A DNA stretch of 8,592 bases from CAZTHC01 sp964613425 (GCA_964613425.1 CAZTHC010000046.1:1-8592); one strand, 5' to 3'; shown: positions 1 to 6,876, counted from the stretch's first letter. Numbers and translations are program-made. The notes: generated by a model not told the origin, from the sequence alone.

Positions 1-1
1 A

Positions 2-580
2 ATAGTTTTAGCAAGTAATAACAAAAATAAAATTAAAGAGTTTAAAGAAATATTTAAAGATAAAGAAATATTAACATTGCAAGATATTGGGTACAGTTTA
101 GAAATTGAAGAAAACGGAAAAACTTTTTTAGAAAATTCTTTAATAAAAGCAAAAACAATTAGTGAATTTTTAAATAAGAATAATATGAAATATATTGTTA
201 TTGCAGATGATAGCGGATTATGCGTTGAGGCATTAAACGGAGAACCAGGTATATATAGTGCAAGATATGCAGGAGAACACGGAAATTCAGCAGAAAACAG
301 AAAAAAATTGTTAAGCAATTTAGAAGAAACAGAAAATAGAAAAGCATATTTTGTTTGTAATATTGTTTTATATTATCCAAATAAAGAATATATAACAGTA
401 GAAGGAAAAACATATGGAACAATAACACATGAAGAAATTGGAAACAAAGGCTTTGGATATGATTGCATTTTCTTTTCAGATGACTTAAAAAAGACTTTTG
501 GAGAAGCAACAGAAGATGAAAAAAATGCAGTTTCACATAGAGGTCGTGCAATAGAAAAGTTATTAGAAATATATAAATAG
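2..580 (+). CDS. rdgB: RdgB/HAM1 non-canonical purine NTP pyrophosphatase (5' partial)
   Basis: The enzyme hydrolyses dITP, XTP and dXTP to the monophosphate and pyrophosphate in the cytoplasm, keeping deaminated purines out of DNA and RNA. The frame is open from base 2 and the visible protein is 192 residues, close to the ~195-200 of the family, so only the initiator and perhaps a few residues are missing. Visible motifs in order are the substrate loop LASNNKNKIKEF at the very start, NGKTFLENSLIKA, the catalytic-acid region ADDSGLCVEALNGEPGIYSA, GFGYDCIF and the C-terminal base-recognition SHRGRAIEKL. A TTG at 77 could be mistaken for a start, but it lies downstream of the conserved LASNN loop and cannot be the true one. 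The stop is TAG. A promoter-like site follows in the 67-bp gap. The family is certain from the motifs; substrate preference is known from homologues. Confidence 0.95.
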   Translation: MVLASNNKNKIKEFKEIFKDKEILTLQDIGYSLEIEENGKTFLENSLIKAKTISEFLNKNNMKYIVIADDSGLCVEALNGEPGIYSARYAGEHGNSAENRKKLLSNLEETENRKAYFVCNIVLYYPNKEYITVEGKTYGTITHEEIGNKGFGYDCIFFSDDLKKTFGEATEDEKNAVSHRGRAIEKLLEIYK

Positions 581-584
581 AAAT

Positions 585-613
585 TTGAAATAATTACGTT
601 TTTATGATTTAAT
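585..613 (+). promoter_or_regulatory. Candidate sigma-A promoter upstream of the glycosyltransferase gene
   Basis: TTGAAA (585-590) is separated by 17 bases from TTTAAT (608-613), which is preceded by TGA (605-607), giving an extended -10. Initiation near 620 would leave a short leader before the GGAGGT at 635. In such AT-rich DNA hexamers of this quality also arise by chance, so this is moderate evidence only. Confidence 0.4.
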
Positions 614-634
614 AAATAAATAGAAATAATAAAT

Positions 635-640
635 GGAGGT
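635..640 (+). promoter_or_regulatory. Strong ribosome binding site that fixes a GTG start at 648
   Basis: GGAGGT at 635-640 lies 7 bases before GTG at 648-650. An in-frame ATG at 633 overlaps this Shine-Dalgarno sequence and has no purine-rich site of its own, so GTG 648 is the likely initiation codon. Confidence 0.8.
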
Positions 641-647
641 ATATAAA

Positions 648-2108
648 GTGGAAAAAAATAAAAATACAATATTACATATAGCTATAATAGTAATTGGAAT
701 AGTATTTATATCATTAGGTGCATTTCATAACAACTTATGGTTTGATGAAACATATTCAGTAGCAATTGCAAATCACAGTTTTCAAGAAATTTGGGATATA
801 GGTGGAAATGATGTTCACCCAATACTATATTACTTTATGCTTAAAGGAGTAAATTTAATATTTGGGCAAAATTTAATTGCATATAGATTACTTTCAGTTA
901 TAGGAATAGCAATACTAGGAATATTGGGTTTCACACATATAAGAAAAGATTTTGGAGAAAAAACTGGAATATTATTCTCACTTTTTACATTTTTCTTACC
1001 AATAATGGCAATATACTCTTCAGAAATAAGAATGTATTCATGGGCAATAGTATTTATAACATTAACAGCAATTTATGGTTATAGGCTAACAAAAGAAAAT
1101 AAAATAAAAAACTGGATACTATTTGGAATATTTAGTTTGTTATCATTATATACACATTACTACGGAGTAATGGCAGCAGGGCTAATAAATGTAGGACTTT
1201 TCATATGGTTTATGAAAAGAAAAGAAATAAAAAAAGATTATTTACCAAAGTTTTTAATAGCAGGAATTGCACAATTCCTTATATACTTACCATGGATATT
1301 CAATTTTATAAAACAAATTAAAAACGTAGCACAGGGATTTTGGATTACATTTGAATTTCCAGGAACACTGTTTGAAATATTTCAATTTCAATATGTTGGA
1401 AATTTAGATGCAAGAGTAGGTTTAATATTTGGATATACAATATTTTTATATGCGTGGTATTTATTTAGAAAAAATAAAAAAGACGGAACAACAGAAAAAG
1501 CAGGAATATGGGCAATTTGGATATACTTTGGAGTAATGATAGCAGCATTAGTTCTATCTTTAAAAACACCAATACTATACCCAAGATATTTATTTACAAT
1601 AACTGGATTATTAATATTTTTCATATCATATTTCTTTGCAAAACAAGAAAACACAAAATCTATAAAAGTTATATGTATAATGTTAATAGCTTTAAGTATA
1701 ATAAGCAATTATAGGTTTATAAAAACAAATTATGATGAAAGCAATTTAAAAGCAATAGAATACTTAAAAGAAAACGTAAAAGAAGAAGATATAATAATAT
1801 ATGAAAACCCAGAGTTAGGAACTGGAAGCGTTGCTACAGTTAACTTAAAGAACATAAAACAATACTTCTATAATAAAGAACAATGGAACATAAAAGAAGC
1901 ATATAAAGCATATGAGCCAACAATGGAGATAATAACTAATTTAGATAATTTAGAAAATTACACAGGTAAAATATGGGTACTAGATTCAGGCGATAACAGA
2001 TTATCTAACGAAATATCAGAAAAATACAATGTTAATAAAACATTAGAAAATAAAATTCAAACAAAATATCAAAACTATTGCTATAATATAATCGTTTTAG
2101 AAAAATAG
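648..2108 (+). CDS. Membrane glycosyltransferase, GT-C fold, family 39-like
   Basis: Predicted polytopic inner-membrane enzyme of 486 residues that would transfer a sugar from a lipid-phosphate donor to an extracytoplasmic acceptor. After TM1 (about 9-26) comes WFDE (31-34), the acidic first-loop motif typical of PMT/ArnT-like GT-C enzymes, then DVHP (55-58). SSEIRMYSW (124-132) and LYTHYYG (167-173) are also family hallmarks. Further hydrophobic spans lie around 80-96, 107-122, 131-147, 157-188, 202-220, 257-272, 286-305, 315-330 and 338-353, with YPRYL at 311-315. The soluble C-terminal tail (about 360-486) is hydrophilic. The start is GTG 648, chosen from the GGAGGT site. The stop at 2108 is followed 21 bp later by pgeF, so the two are probably cotranscribed. 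Donor and acceptor are unknown; a lipid or cell-wall glycan is as plausible as protein O-glycosylation. Confidence 0.82.
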   Translation: MEKNKNTILHIAIIVIGIVFISLGAFHNNLWFDETYSVAIANHSFQEIWDIGGNDVHPILYYFMLKGVNLIFGQNLIAYRLLSVIGIAILGILGFTHIRKDFGEKTGILFSLFTFFLPIMAIYSSEIRMYSWAIVFITLTAIYGYRLTKENKIKNWILFGIFSLLSLYTHYYGVMAAGLINVGLFIWFMKRKEIKKDYLPKFLIAGIAQFLIYLPWIFNFIKQIKNVAQGFWITFEFPGTLFEIFQFQYVGNLDARVGLIFGYTIFLYAWYLFRKNKKDGTTEKAGIWAIWIYFGVMIAALVLSLKTPILYPRYLFTITGLLIFFISYFFAKQENTKSIKVICIMLIALSIISNYRFIKTNYDESNLKAIEYLKENVKEEDIIIYENPELGTGSVATVNLKNIKQYFYNKEQWNIKEAYKAYEPTMEIITNLDNLENYTGKIWVLDSGDNRLSNEISEKYNVNKTLENKIQTKYQNYCYNIIVLEK

Positions 2109-2129
2109 AATGTTGCAAAGGAGAGCTTA

Positions 2130-2966
2130 ATGGATTTATCTAATGAAAATGTTTTACACTTAAAAAAAGGAAATATAGAGTATTTACAATTTAGAAAACT
2201 ATTAGAGTTTGAAGAGCTTAATCATGCATATATATTAAAACCAAACAATATGAATTTTAAACGACATATTTATGATTCAGAAGAAAAGCAAAAACAAGCA
2301 TTAGAAAAATATAAAGAGGTATGCGAAGAATTAAACTTCAATTACAATAGGCTATCAGCACCAGTACAGGAGCATAGTGCAAATGTAGTAAATGTAGAAA
2401 AGCAAGAAGAGAATATTGAAAATACATTTAACTCATACTACCATGCAGATGGATTAATAACAAATATTAAAGAAACACCACTAATTTCAACAAATGCAGA
2501 CTGTATATTAATAATAATATATGACCCAGTAAATAAGGTAATAGCAAATATACATTCTGGTTGGAGAGGAACACAACAAAAAATAATACAAAATGGAATA
2601 AAACAAATGCAACAAACATACAACACAAAGCCAGAAAATATAATTTGTTGTATTTGCCCAAGCATTAGAAAGTGTCATTTCGAAGTAGATACAGATGTAA
2701 AAGATATATTTTACGAAACTTTTAAATATACAGGTAAAATAGAAGAATTTATAAAAGCAGGTAGAAAAACAGAGGAAAAACAAAAATATAATATAGATAC
2801 AGTTTTAATAAACAAAATAATGTTAGAAGAACTAGGTGTAAAACCAGAAAATATAGTAGATAGTAATATTTGCAGTGTATGCAATAAAGATTTAATACAT
2901 TCAAGAAGAATAGAAGGCGAAAACTATAATGTATCTTTAGCAGTTATAGAGCTAAAAAAACAATAA
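2130..2966 (+). CDS. pgeF: PgeF/YfiH-family laccase-domain protein (peptidoglycan editing factor)
   Basis: Cytoplasmic protein of the multicopper-polyphenol-oxidase-like (DUF152) family, 278 residues. Members have been linked to peptidoglycan precursor editing (E. coli YfiH) and to purine nucleoside phosphorylase/deaminase activity (YlmD, mammalian FAMIN). The His-Cys-His metal site can be read directly: H82 in PVQEHSANV, C125 in TNADCILI and H142 in HSGWRGT. Downstream are the cysteine-rich CCICPSIRKCHFEV (173-186) and the C-terminal CSVCNKDLIHSRR (248-260), both typical of the family. The start is ATG 2130 with AAAGGAG at 2117-2123, 6 bases upstream. The gene ends in tandem in-frame stops, TAA then TAG (2964-2969). 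It follows the glycosyltransferase closely with no room for a promoter. The family is secure; which of the reported activities applies here is not. Confidence 0.93.
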   Translation: MDLSNENVLHLKKGNIEYLQFRKLLEFEELNHAYILKPNNMNFKRHIYDSEEKQKQALEKYKEVCEELNFNYNRLSAPVQEHSANVVNVEKQEENIENTFNSYYHADGLITNIKETPLISTNADCILIIIYDPVNKVIANIHSGWRGTQQKIIQNGIKQMQQTYNTKPENIICCICPSIRKCHFEVDTDVKDIFYETFKYTGKIEEFIKAGRKTEEKQKYNIDTVLINKIMLEELGVKPENIVDSNICSVCNKDLIHSRRIEGENYNVSLAVIELKKQ

Positions 2967-2978
2967 TAGTAATATATA

Positions 2979-3007
2979 TTGGAAAATTAAACAAAATGTG
3001 ATATAAA
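2979..3007 (+). promoter_or_regulatory. Candidate sigma-A promoter upstream of tcdA
   Basis: TTGGAA (2979-2984) is separated by 17 bases from TATAAA (3002-3007), with TGA (2999-3001) giving an extended -10. It lies in the 65-bp gap after pgeF, and initiation near 3014 would leave a short leader to the ATG at 3032. Spacing and extended -10 are good, but chance matches are common in this base composition. Confidence 0.45.
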
Positions 3008-3031
3008 ATAAAAGTTAGAGATGAGGCAAAT

Positions 3032-3739
3032 ATGGTTAATCAATTTTCAAGAACAGAAATGTTAATAGGAAAAGAAGGAATAGAAAAATTAGCAAACGCC
3101 AAAGTAGCAATATTCGGTATTGGTGGCGTTGGCTCTTTTGCTGTTGAAGCATTAGCTAGAGCTGGTGTAGGAAAATTTGTGCTAATAGATAACGATAAAA
3201 TTTCGTTATCAAACTTAAATAGACAAATACATGCAACACATAAAACAATAGGAAAAAACAAAGTAGATGTAATGAAAGAAAGAATATTAGAAATAAATCC
3301 AAATGCACAAGTAGAAACATATACAGAATTCTATTTACCAGAAAACTCAGAAGAAATGATAGATAAAAGTTATGCATATATAGTAGATGCAATAGACACA
3401 GTAACAGCAAAAATAGATTTAGTAGAAAAAGCAGAAAAATATGAAATACCAATAATTTCTAGTATGGGAACAGGAAACAAGCTAAACCCAGAAATGCTAC
3501 AAGTAGCAGATATATATAAAACAAGCGAATGCCCACTTGCAAAGGTTATGAGGCAAGAATTACGAAAAAGAAAAATAAAAAAGTTAAAGGTAGTATTTTC
3601 AAAAGAAATACCAATAAAACCACAAGAAGCAGAAGAAACAACAAATAAAAAGCAAACACCAGGTAGCATATCATTTGTACCTTCAGTAGCAGGATTACTA
3701 ATAGCAGGAGAGGTTATAAAAGATATAATAAACAATTAA
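3032..3739 (+). CDS. tcdA: tRNA threonylcarbamoyladenosine dehydratase TcdA
   Basis: E1-like (ThiF/MoeB superfamily) cytoplasmic enzyme of 235 residues that uses ATP to cyclise t6A at tRNA position 37 to ct6A. It shows the nucleotide-binding GIGGVGS (29-35), the strand-end acidic LIDND (51-55), NLNRQIHAT (61-69) with the adenylating Arg64, and VDAIDTVTAK (118-127). ISSMGTGNKLNP (142-153) and KTSECPLAKVMRQELRK (163-179) separate TcdA/CsdL from MoeB and ThiF. The C-terminal GSISFVPSVAGLLIAGEVI (211-229) is also typical. No CxxC zinc pairs of the MoeB type are present, and the only cysteine is C167. The start is ATG 3032 with TGAGG at 3022-3026, 5 bases upstream. trmL follows 70 bp later with a palindromic repeat between. 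E. coli TcdA works with the CsdA/CsdE sulfur-transfer pair; no such partner is seen here. Confidence 0.93.
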   Translation: MVNQFSRTEMLIGKEGIEKLANAKVAIFGIGGVGSFAVEALARAGVGKFVLIDNDKISLSNLNRQIHATHKTIGKNKVDVMKERILEINPNAQVETYTEFYLPENSEEMIDKSYAYIVDAIDTVTAKIDLVEKAEKYEIPIISSMGTGNKLNPEMLQVADIYKTSECPLAKVMRQELRKRKIKKLKVVFSKEIPIKPQEAEETTNKKQTPGSISFVPSVAGLLIAGEVIKDIINN

Positions 3740-3740
3740 A

Positions 3741-3790
3741 TATATATAAATTTATTACAAATTGTAGTGGTCGGCGTCACCGACGACCCG
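3741..3790 (+). repeat. Interspersed palindromic repeat, copy A
   Basis: An AT-rich leader ending TTTATTACAAATTGTAG is followed by a hairpin: GGTCG (3769-3773), a G/A mismatch, CG, loop TCAC (3777-3780), CG, then CGACC (3784-3788). Bases 3761-3790 match 4349-4378 (copy B) at 27 of 30 positions, and the leader matches copy C. GC content is far above the surroundings. The hairpin ends 7 bases before the trmL ribosome binding site (3798-3804). No T-run follows, so it is not a canonical intrinsic terminator on this strand. Confidence 0.8.
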
Positions 3791-3809
3791 TAAAAACAAA
3801 GGAGAACAT

Positions 3810-4307
3810 ATGAAATTAAACGTAGTATTAGTAGAACCAGAAATACCGCAAAATGCTGGAAATATAGCAAGAACATGCGCAATAACGGGCGGAAAATTAC
3901 ATTTAGTAAAACCATTAGGGTTCGAAATATCAGATAAATATTTAAAAAGAGCAGGATTAGACTATTGGGACAAGTTAGATATAGAACAACATGAATCCTT
4001 TGAAGAATTTTTAGAAAAATATAAACCAGAAGAAAACAATATGTATTTCATTACAACAAAAGGACAACATTGTTATTCAAACATAGACTTTTCAAAAATG
4101 GAAGAAGTATTTGTACTATTTGGAAAAGAAACAAAAGGATTACCAGAAGAAACACTAAAAAAATACATAGAAAAAACAGCAAGAATACCAATGCGAGAAG
4201 GATTACGTTCATTAAATTTATCAAACTCAGTAGCAATAGTAGTATACGAAATACTAAGGCAAACAAATTTTGATAATCTACAAGAAACAAGCCAGTATTT
4301 TGTTTAA
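3810..4307 (+). CDS. trmL: tRNA (cytidine/uridine-34-2'-O)-methyltransferase TrmL
   Basis: SPOUT-superfamily methyltransferase of 165 residues, the usual compact length for TrmL, which has no added RNA-binding domain. It uses S-adenosylmethionine to 2'-O-methylate the wobble nucleotide of certain tRNA-Leu isoacceptors and probably works as a dimer. Family motifs are EPEIPQNAGNIARTCA (9-24), GLDYWD (49-54), the cofactor-knot strand FGKETKGLP (104-112), and IPMREGLRSLNLSNSVAIV (126-144), where the SLNLSN loop is diagnostic. The start is ATG 3810 with AAAGGAG at 3798-3804, 5 bases upstream. The gene is bracketed by near-identical repeats: copy A just upstream and copy B 41 bases after its stop. 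It lies downstream of tcdA, another anticodon-loop modifier, and may share its transcript. Confidence 0.95.
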   Translation: MKLNVVLVEPEIPQNAGNIARTCAITGGKLHLVKPLGFEISDKYLKRAGLDYWDKLDIEQHESFEEFLEKYKPEENNMYFITTKGQHCYSNIDFSKMEEVFVLFGKETKGLPEETLKKYIEKTARIPMREGLRSLNLSNSVAIVVYEILRQTNFDNLQETSQYFV

Positions 4308-4348
4308 AAGATATCACCTGTGTTTGGCTACTCTATTGATAAAAAAAT

Positions 4349-4378
4349 ATTGTAGGGGTCGGCGTCCTCGACGACCCG
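4349..4378 (+). repeat. Interspersed palindromic repeat, copy B
   Basis: ATTGTAG leads into a hairpin: GGGTCG (4356-4361), a G/A mismatch, CG, loop TCCT (4365-4368), CG, then CGACCC (4372-4377). It matches copy A at 27 of 30 positions in the same orientation, 588 bp away across trmL. The two loop differences keep the stem intact, and the third changes T to G and adds an outer base pair. It lacks most of the AT-rich leader present in copies A, C and D. Confidence 0.8.
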
Positions 4379-4396
4379 CAGCACATGTAATATTAT

Positions 4397-4435
4397 TGTC
4401 ATGTTGAGCGAAACAAGGTGAAGTCGAAACATCTC
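4397..4435 (+). repeat. TGTTGAGCG-type interspersed repeat (imperfect inverted repeat)
   Basis: This segment begins TGTCATGTTGAGCGAAAC and ends AAGTCGAAACATCTC. The outer arms ATGTT (4401-4405) and AACAT (4428-4432) are complementary, and CGAAACA occurs twice in direct orientation (4409-4415 and 4425-4431). From memory this resembles the widespread small bacterial repeats of the form GTCATTCTGAGCG...GAATCTC. That link is recall, not a search. It sits between copies B and C and has no coding potential. Confidence 0.65.
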
Positions 4436-4440
4436 ATAGA

Positions 4441-4490
4441 TATATAAACAAATTTATTGCAAATTGTAGGGGCGTATTGTATACGCTCAC
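4441..4490 (+). repeat. Interspersed palindromic repeat, copy C
   Basis: The leader AAATTTATTGCAAATTGTAG (4449-4468 region) is almost the same as in copy A, but the hairpin tail differs: GGGCGTAT (4470-4477), loop TGT, then ATACGCTC (4481-4488). That is eight pairs, including one G-T. It lies 40 bases before the ABC ATPase start. With copy B and the TGTTGAGCG-type repeat it fills most of the 222-bp gap between trmL and the ABC operon. No other gene or clear terminator is visible in that gap. Confidence 0.75.
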
Positions 4491-4529
4491 AAATACATAT
4501 AAATATAAACAAAAAGAAAGGGGTAAAAA

Positions 4530-5441
4530 ATGAAAAATTTAGTACTAAACTGTGAAGGTTTACACAAAAAATTTGGAAAAAAAGAAATATTAAAAGATGT
4601 TTCTATTAAAGTGTTTGAAGGGGATATATTAGGATTTATAGGACCTAATGGAGCTGGAAAAACTACTACAATTAAGTTAATTTTAGGATTACAAAGTATT
4701 ACACAAGGTAAAGTTTCAATTAATGGATACAACATAGAGAAAAACTTTACAAAAGCAATAGAAAAAGTTGGTGCAATAGTAGAAAATCCAGATTTATATA
4801 TGTATATGTCTGGAATAGATAACTTAAAGTTAATAGCAAGAATGTACAAAAATGTAACAAAACAAAGAATTGATGAAGTAATCAAATTAGTAGGGTTGGA
4901 AAACAGAATTAAAGATAAAGTTTCAAAATATTCATTAGGAATGAAACAAAGATTAGGAATTGCACAAGCAATATTACACAAACCTAATTTATTAATATTA
5001 GATGAACCAACAAATGGATTAGACCCAGAAGGAATAAAAAGCATGAGAGAGCTTTTAGTTAAATTAGCTAAAAAAGAAAATATGGCAATATTAATATCAA
5101 GCCATAACTTATCTGAACTAGAAAGCTTCTGTAACAAAGTAAGTATAATTCAAAATGGAGTTATAATAGAAACAAATGAAATAGATAAAGTAAAGAAATT
5201 AGAAGGAAATAGCTGGTATGAAATCGAAATAGATTCAACACAAGGAATTGAAGAAATATTTAAAGACAAACTAGAAAAAATAGATGAATTTAAATTTAAA
5301 ATAAATATAGAAAAAGAACAAATACCAACAGCAATAAATAAATTAATAAAAGCAAAGAAAAAGATATTTGAAATAAAACCAATAGAAATAAGCTTAGAAG
5401 AAGCATTCTTTAAAAAGACAGGGGGTAATGTAATTGATTAA
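4530..5441 (+). CDS. ABC transporter ATP-binding protein, BcrA/CcmA type
   Basis: Cytoplasmic ATPase subunit of an ABC-2 type exporter, 303 residues with one nucleotide-binding domain (about 5-215). Walker A is GPNGAGKT (38-45). The Q-loop position carries Glu (AIVENP, E85), as is common in bacitracin/lantibiotic-type ATPases. The signature is SLGMKQR (135-141), Walker B is LLILDEP (154-160), the D-loop is GLDP (163-166), and the switch His is H192 in SSHNLSELE. A tail of about 90 residues follows and ends in EISLEEAFFKKTGG, as in BcrA-like proteins. The start is ATG 4530 with AAAGGGG at 4517-4523. It overlaps the permease by 8 bases, so the two surely form one transporter. Family members export peptides or lipids, confer antibiotic resistance, or remodel the envelope; the substrate cannot be assigned here. 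Confidence 0.93.
   Translation: MKNLVLNCEGLHKKFGKKEILKDVSIKVFEGDILGFIGPNGAGKTTTIKLILGLQSITQGKVSINGYNIEKNFTKAIEKVGAIVENPDLYMYMSGIDNLKLIARMYKNVTKQRIDEVIKLVGLENRIKDKVSKYSLGMKQRLGIAQAILHKPNLLILDEPTNGLDPEGIKSMRELLVKLAKKENMAILISSHNLSELESFCNKVSIIQNGVIIETNEIDKVKKLEGNSWYEIEIDSTQGIEEIFKDKLEKIDEFKFKINIEKEQIPTAINKLIKAKKKIFEIKPIEISLEEAFFKKTGGNVID
5420..5425 (+). promoter_or_regulatory. Ribosome binding site supporting a TTG start at 5434
   Basis: AGGGGG at 5420-5425, inside the end of the ATPase gene, lies 8 bases before TTG at 5434-5436. The codon just upstream in this frame (5431-5433) is TAA, and the nearby ATG at 5428 is in another frame and followed at once by TAA. TTG is therefore the only conventional start for the permease. 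Confidence 0.75.
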
Positions 5442-6876
5442 TTTAATAAAAAACGAACTAAAAAAAATATTCAGTAAAAAAGCTATATACATATTAGCAA
5501 TAATAACATTTGCATTTATAATATTAAACAATGTATTATATAAATTTATAATAGAAGAAAATGTATTTAATGTTGAAAAAATGATTTACGATAGCGTATC
5601 AGATGAACAATTAGCAAAATTTGATCTTAGTAATCCAGAAGAATTCAGTTCATTTGTTGAAATAAAAACAAATAAAGAAATATTAGAATTAAGAGGTAAA
5701 TACCCTGAAAACGGTTGGCAAGAAAGATACATAGAAGATAAAGGATATATTGTATTGCAAGAATTGAATTCTTTAAAATACAAAACAACTTTAAATGAAA
5801 CAGAACAAAATATGTTAGACAAAGCGGAACAATCATATACAAAGTTCTTAAACACTTTAAATGGAAACGATTGGAAAATAATTATTATACAAGAAATAGA
5901 AGAAATAGACCAAACAATAGCAAATTTAAAAATACAATCTGATAAAGTAAATAATCAAGAAATAAAGATGTTAGAACAAAAAAGAGAAACAATGCAAATG
6001 AGATTAGATAAAGATATACCATATGCAAACGATTATTTAAATACAGCAATAGACAGGTATTCAGAAAGCATAATAAATATTAATGAATTAAAAGATAAAA
6101 ATATGACCTATGAAGAAAAAGTTAGATATAATGCAGCACTAGAACTAAAAGCAAAATCTGAATACATATTAGATACAAAATTAGACATAGAAAACAGTAG
6201 CAATTCGAGAGCAATTCTTTCAAATGTATTTAGCGAATATGGATTATTTATAATTATATTAATAATAATAATAGCAGGAACAATAGTAAGTGAAGAATTT
6301 AACAAAGGAACAATAAAACTTTTATTAATAAAACCATATTCAAGAATTAAAATATTAACAGCTAAATATATTTCAGTAATTATAATTATATTAATAACAT
6401 TAATATTTACAGCATTAGTGCAAACATTAGTTGGTGGAATTATATTCGGATTTGGAAATTTAAATACACCAATAGTAGAATATAATTTTAACACAAATGA
6501 ATTAGTAGAATTTAATGTATTTGCATATGCAGGAATAAAGGCATTAGCATTATTACCACAGTTTATGATAATAGCATTAATAGCTTTCACACTTAGCACA
6601 GTATTTACAAATTCAGCATTAGCAATAACTATGACATTATTATTATATATGACAAGTGGAATAATATCATCTTTAGCAGCAGGATATGAAAAAGCAGAAT
6701 TCTTAAAATATTGGATAACAATGAACTGGAATTTAGATGAATATTTATTTGGAAGATTATCACAATTAGAATTTATGAATTTGGGATTTTCTGCAATAAT
6801 TTGCGCAATATACTTTGTAGTATTGCTTGCAGTTTCATTGATAATATTTAAGAAGAAAAACATAAAGAACATATAG
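5434..6876 (+). CDS. ABC-2 family transporter permease with a large external loop
   Basis: Membrane partner of the preceding ATPase, 480 residues. TM1 spans about 17-40 after a basic N-terminus (KNELKKIFSKK). A long hydrophilic region of about 225 residues (42-268), presumably extracytoplasmic, contains a charged, heptad-like stretch around 150-200 that may form a coiled coil. Further membrane spans lie near 270-286, 311-336, 366-392, 394-415 and 447-472. Directly after TM2, SEEFNKGTIKLLLIKPYSR (286-304) matches the E...GT...LL..P.SR coupling motif of ABC-2 permeases. The start is TTG, overlapping the ATPase stop by 8 bases, which suggests translational coupling. The next gene starts 24 bp after the stop, so it probably shares the transcript. 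The topology fits the DrrB/BcrB/NatB group with an enlarged loop; the substrate is unknown. Confidence 0.88.
   Translation: MINLIKNELKKIFSKKAIYILAIITFAFIILNNVLYKFIIEENVFNVEKMIYDSVSDEQLAKFDLSNPEEFSSFVEIKTNKEILELRGKYPENGWQERYIEDKGYIVLQELNSLKYKTTLNETEQNMLDKAEQSYTKFLNTLNGNDWKIIIIQEIEEIDQTIANLKIQSDKVNNQEIKMLEQKRETMQMRLDKDIPYANDYLNTAIDRYSESIININELKDKNMTYEEKVRYNAALELKAKSEYILDTKLDIENSSNSRAILSNVFSEYGLFIIILIIIIAGTIVSEEFNKGTIKLLLIKPYSRIKILTAKYISVIIIILITLIFTALVQTLVGGIIFGFGNLNTPIVEYNFNTNELVEFNVFAYAGIKALALLPQFMIIALIAFTLSTVFTNSALAITMTLLLYMTSGIISSLAAGYEKAEFLKYWITMNWNLDEYLFGRLSQLEFMNLGFSAIICAIYFVVLLAVSLIIFKKKNIKNI

Noticed and set aside
77..79. TTG as start of rdgB
   Set aside because: The frame is open upstream to the window edge and includes the conserved LASNN substrate loop, so the gene begins before the window.
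633..647. In-frame ATG at 633 as the start of the glycosyltransferase
   Set aside because: This ATG overlaps the GGAGGT that is ideally spaced for GTG 648 and has no ribosome binding site of its own.
3032..3739. MoeB or ThiF instead of TcdA
   Set aside because: The CxxC zinc pairs of MoeB/ThiF are absent, and the TSECPLAKVMRQELRK and GSISFVPSVAG segments are TcdA-like.
4324..4353. TTGGCT and TATTGT as a promoter after trmL
   Set aside because: Spacing is 18, the -10 is poor (TATTGT), and it runs into repeat B. It is no better than chance in this base composition.
4457..4485. Promoter formed by repeat C (TTGCAA, 17 bases, TATACG) driving the ABC operon
   Set aside because: The -10 lacks the conserved final T and lies in the hairpin stem, and copies A and D do not keep the arrangement. 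The operon promoter stays unassigned.
3741..4490. CRISPR array
   Set aside because: The repeats are palindromic, irregularly spaced, differ in sequence and are separated by a gene. There are no regular spacers and no cas genes.
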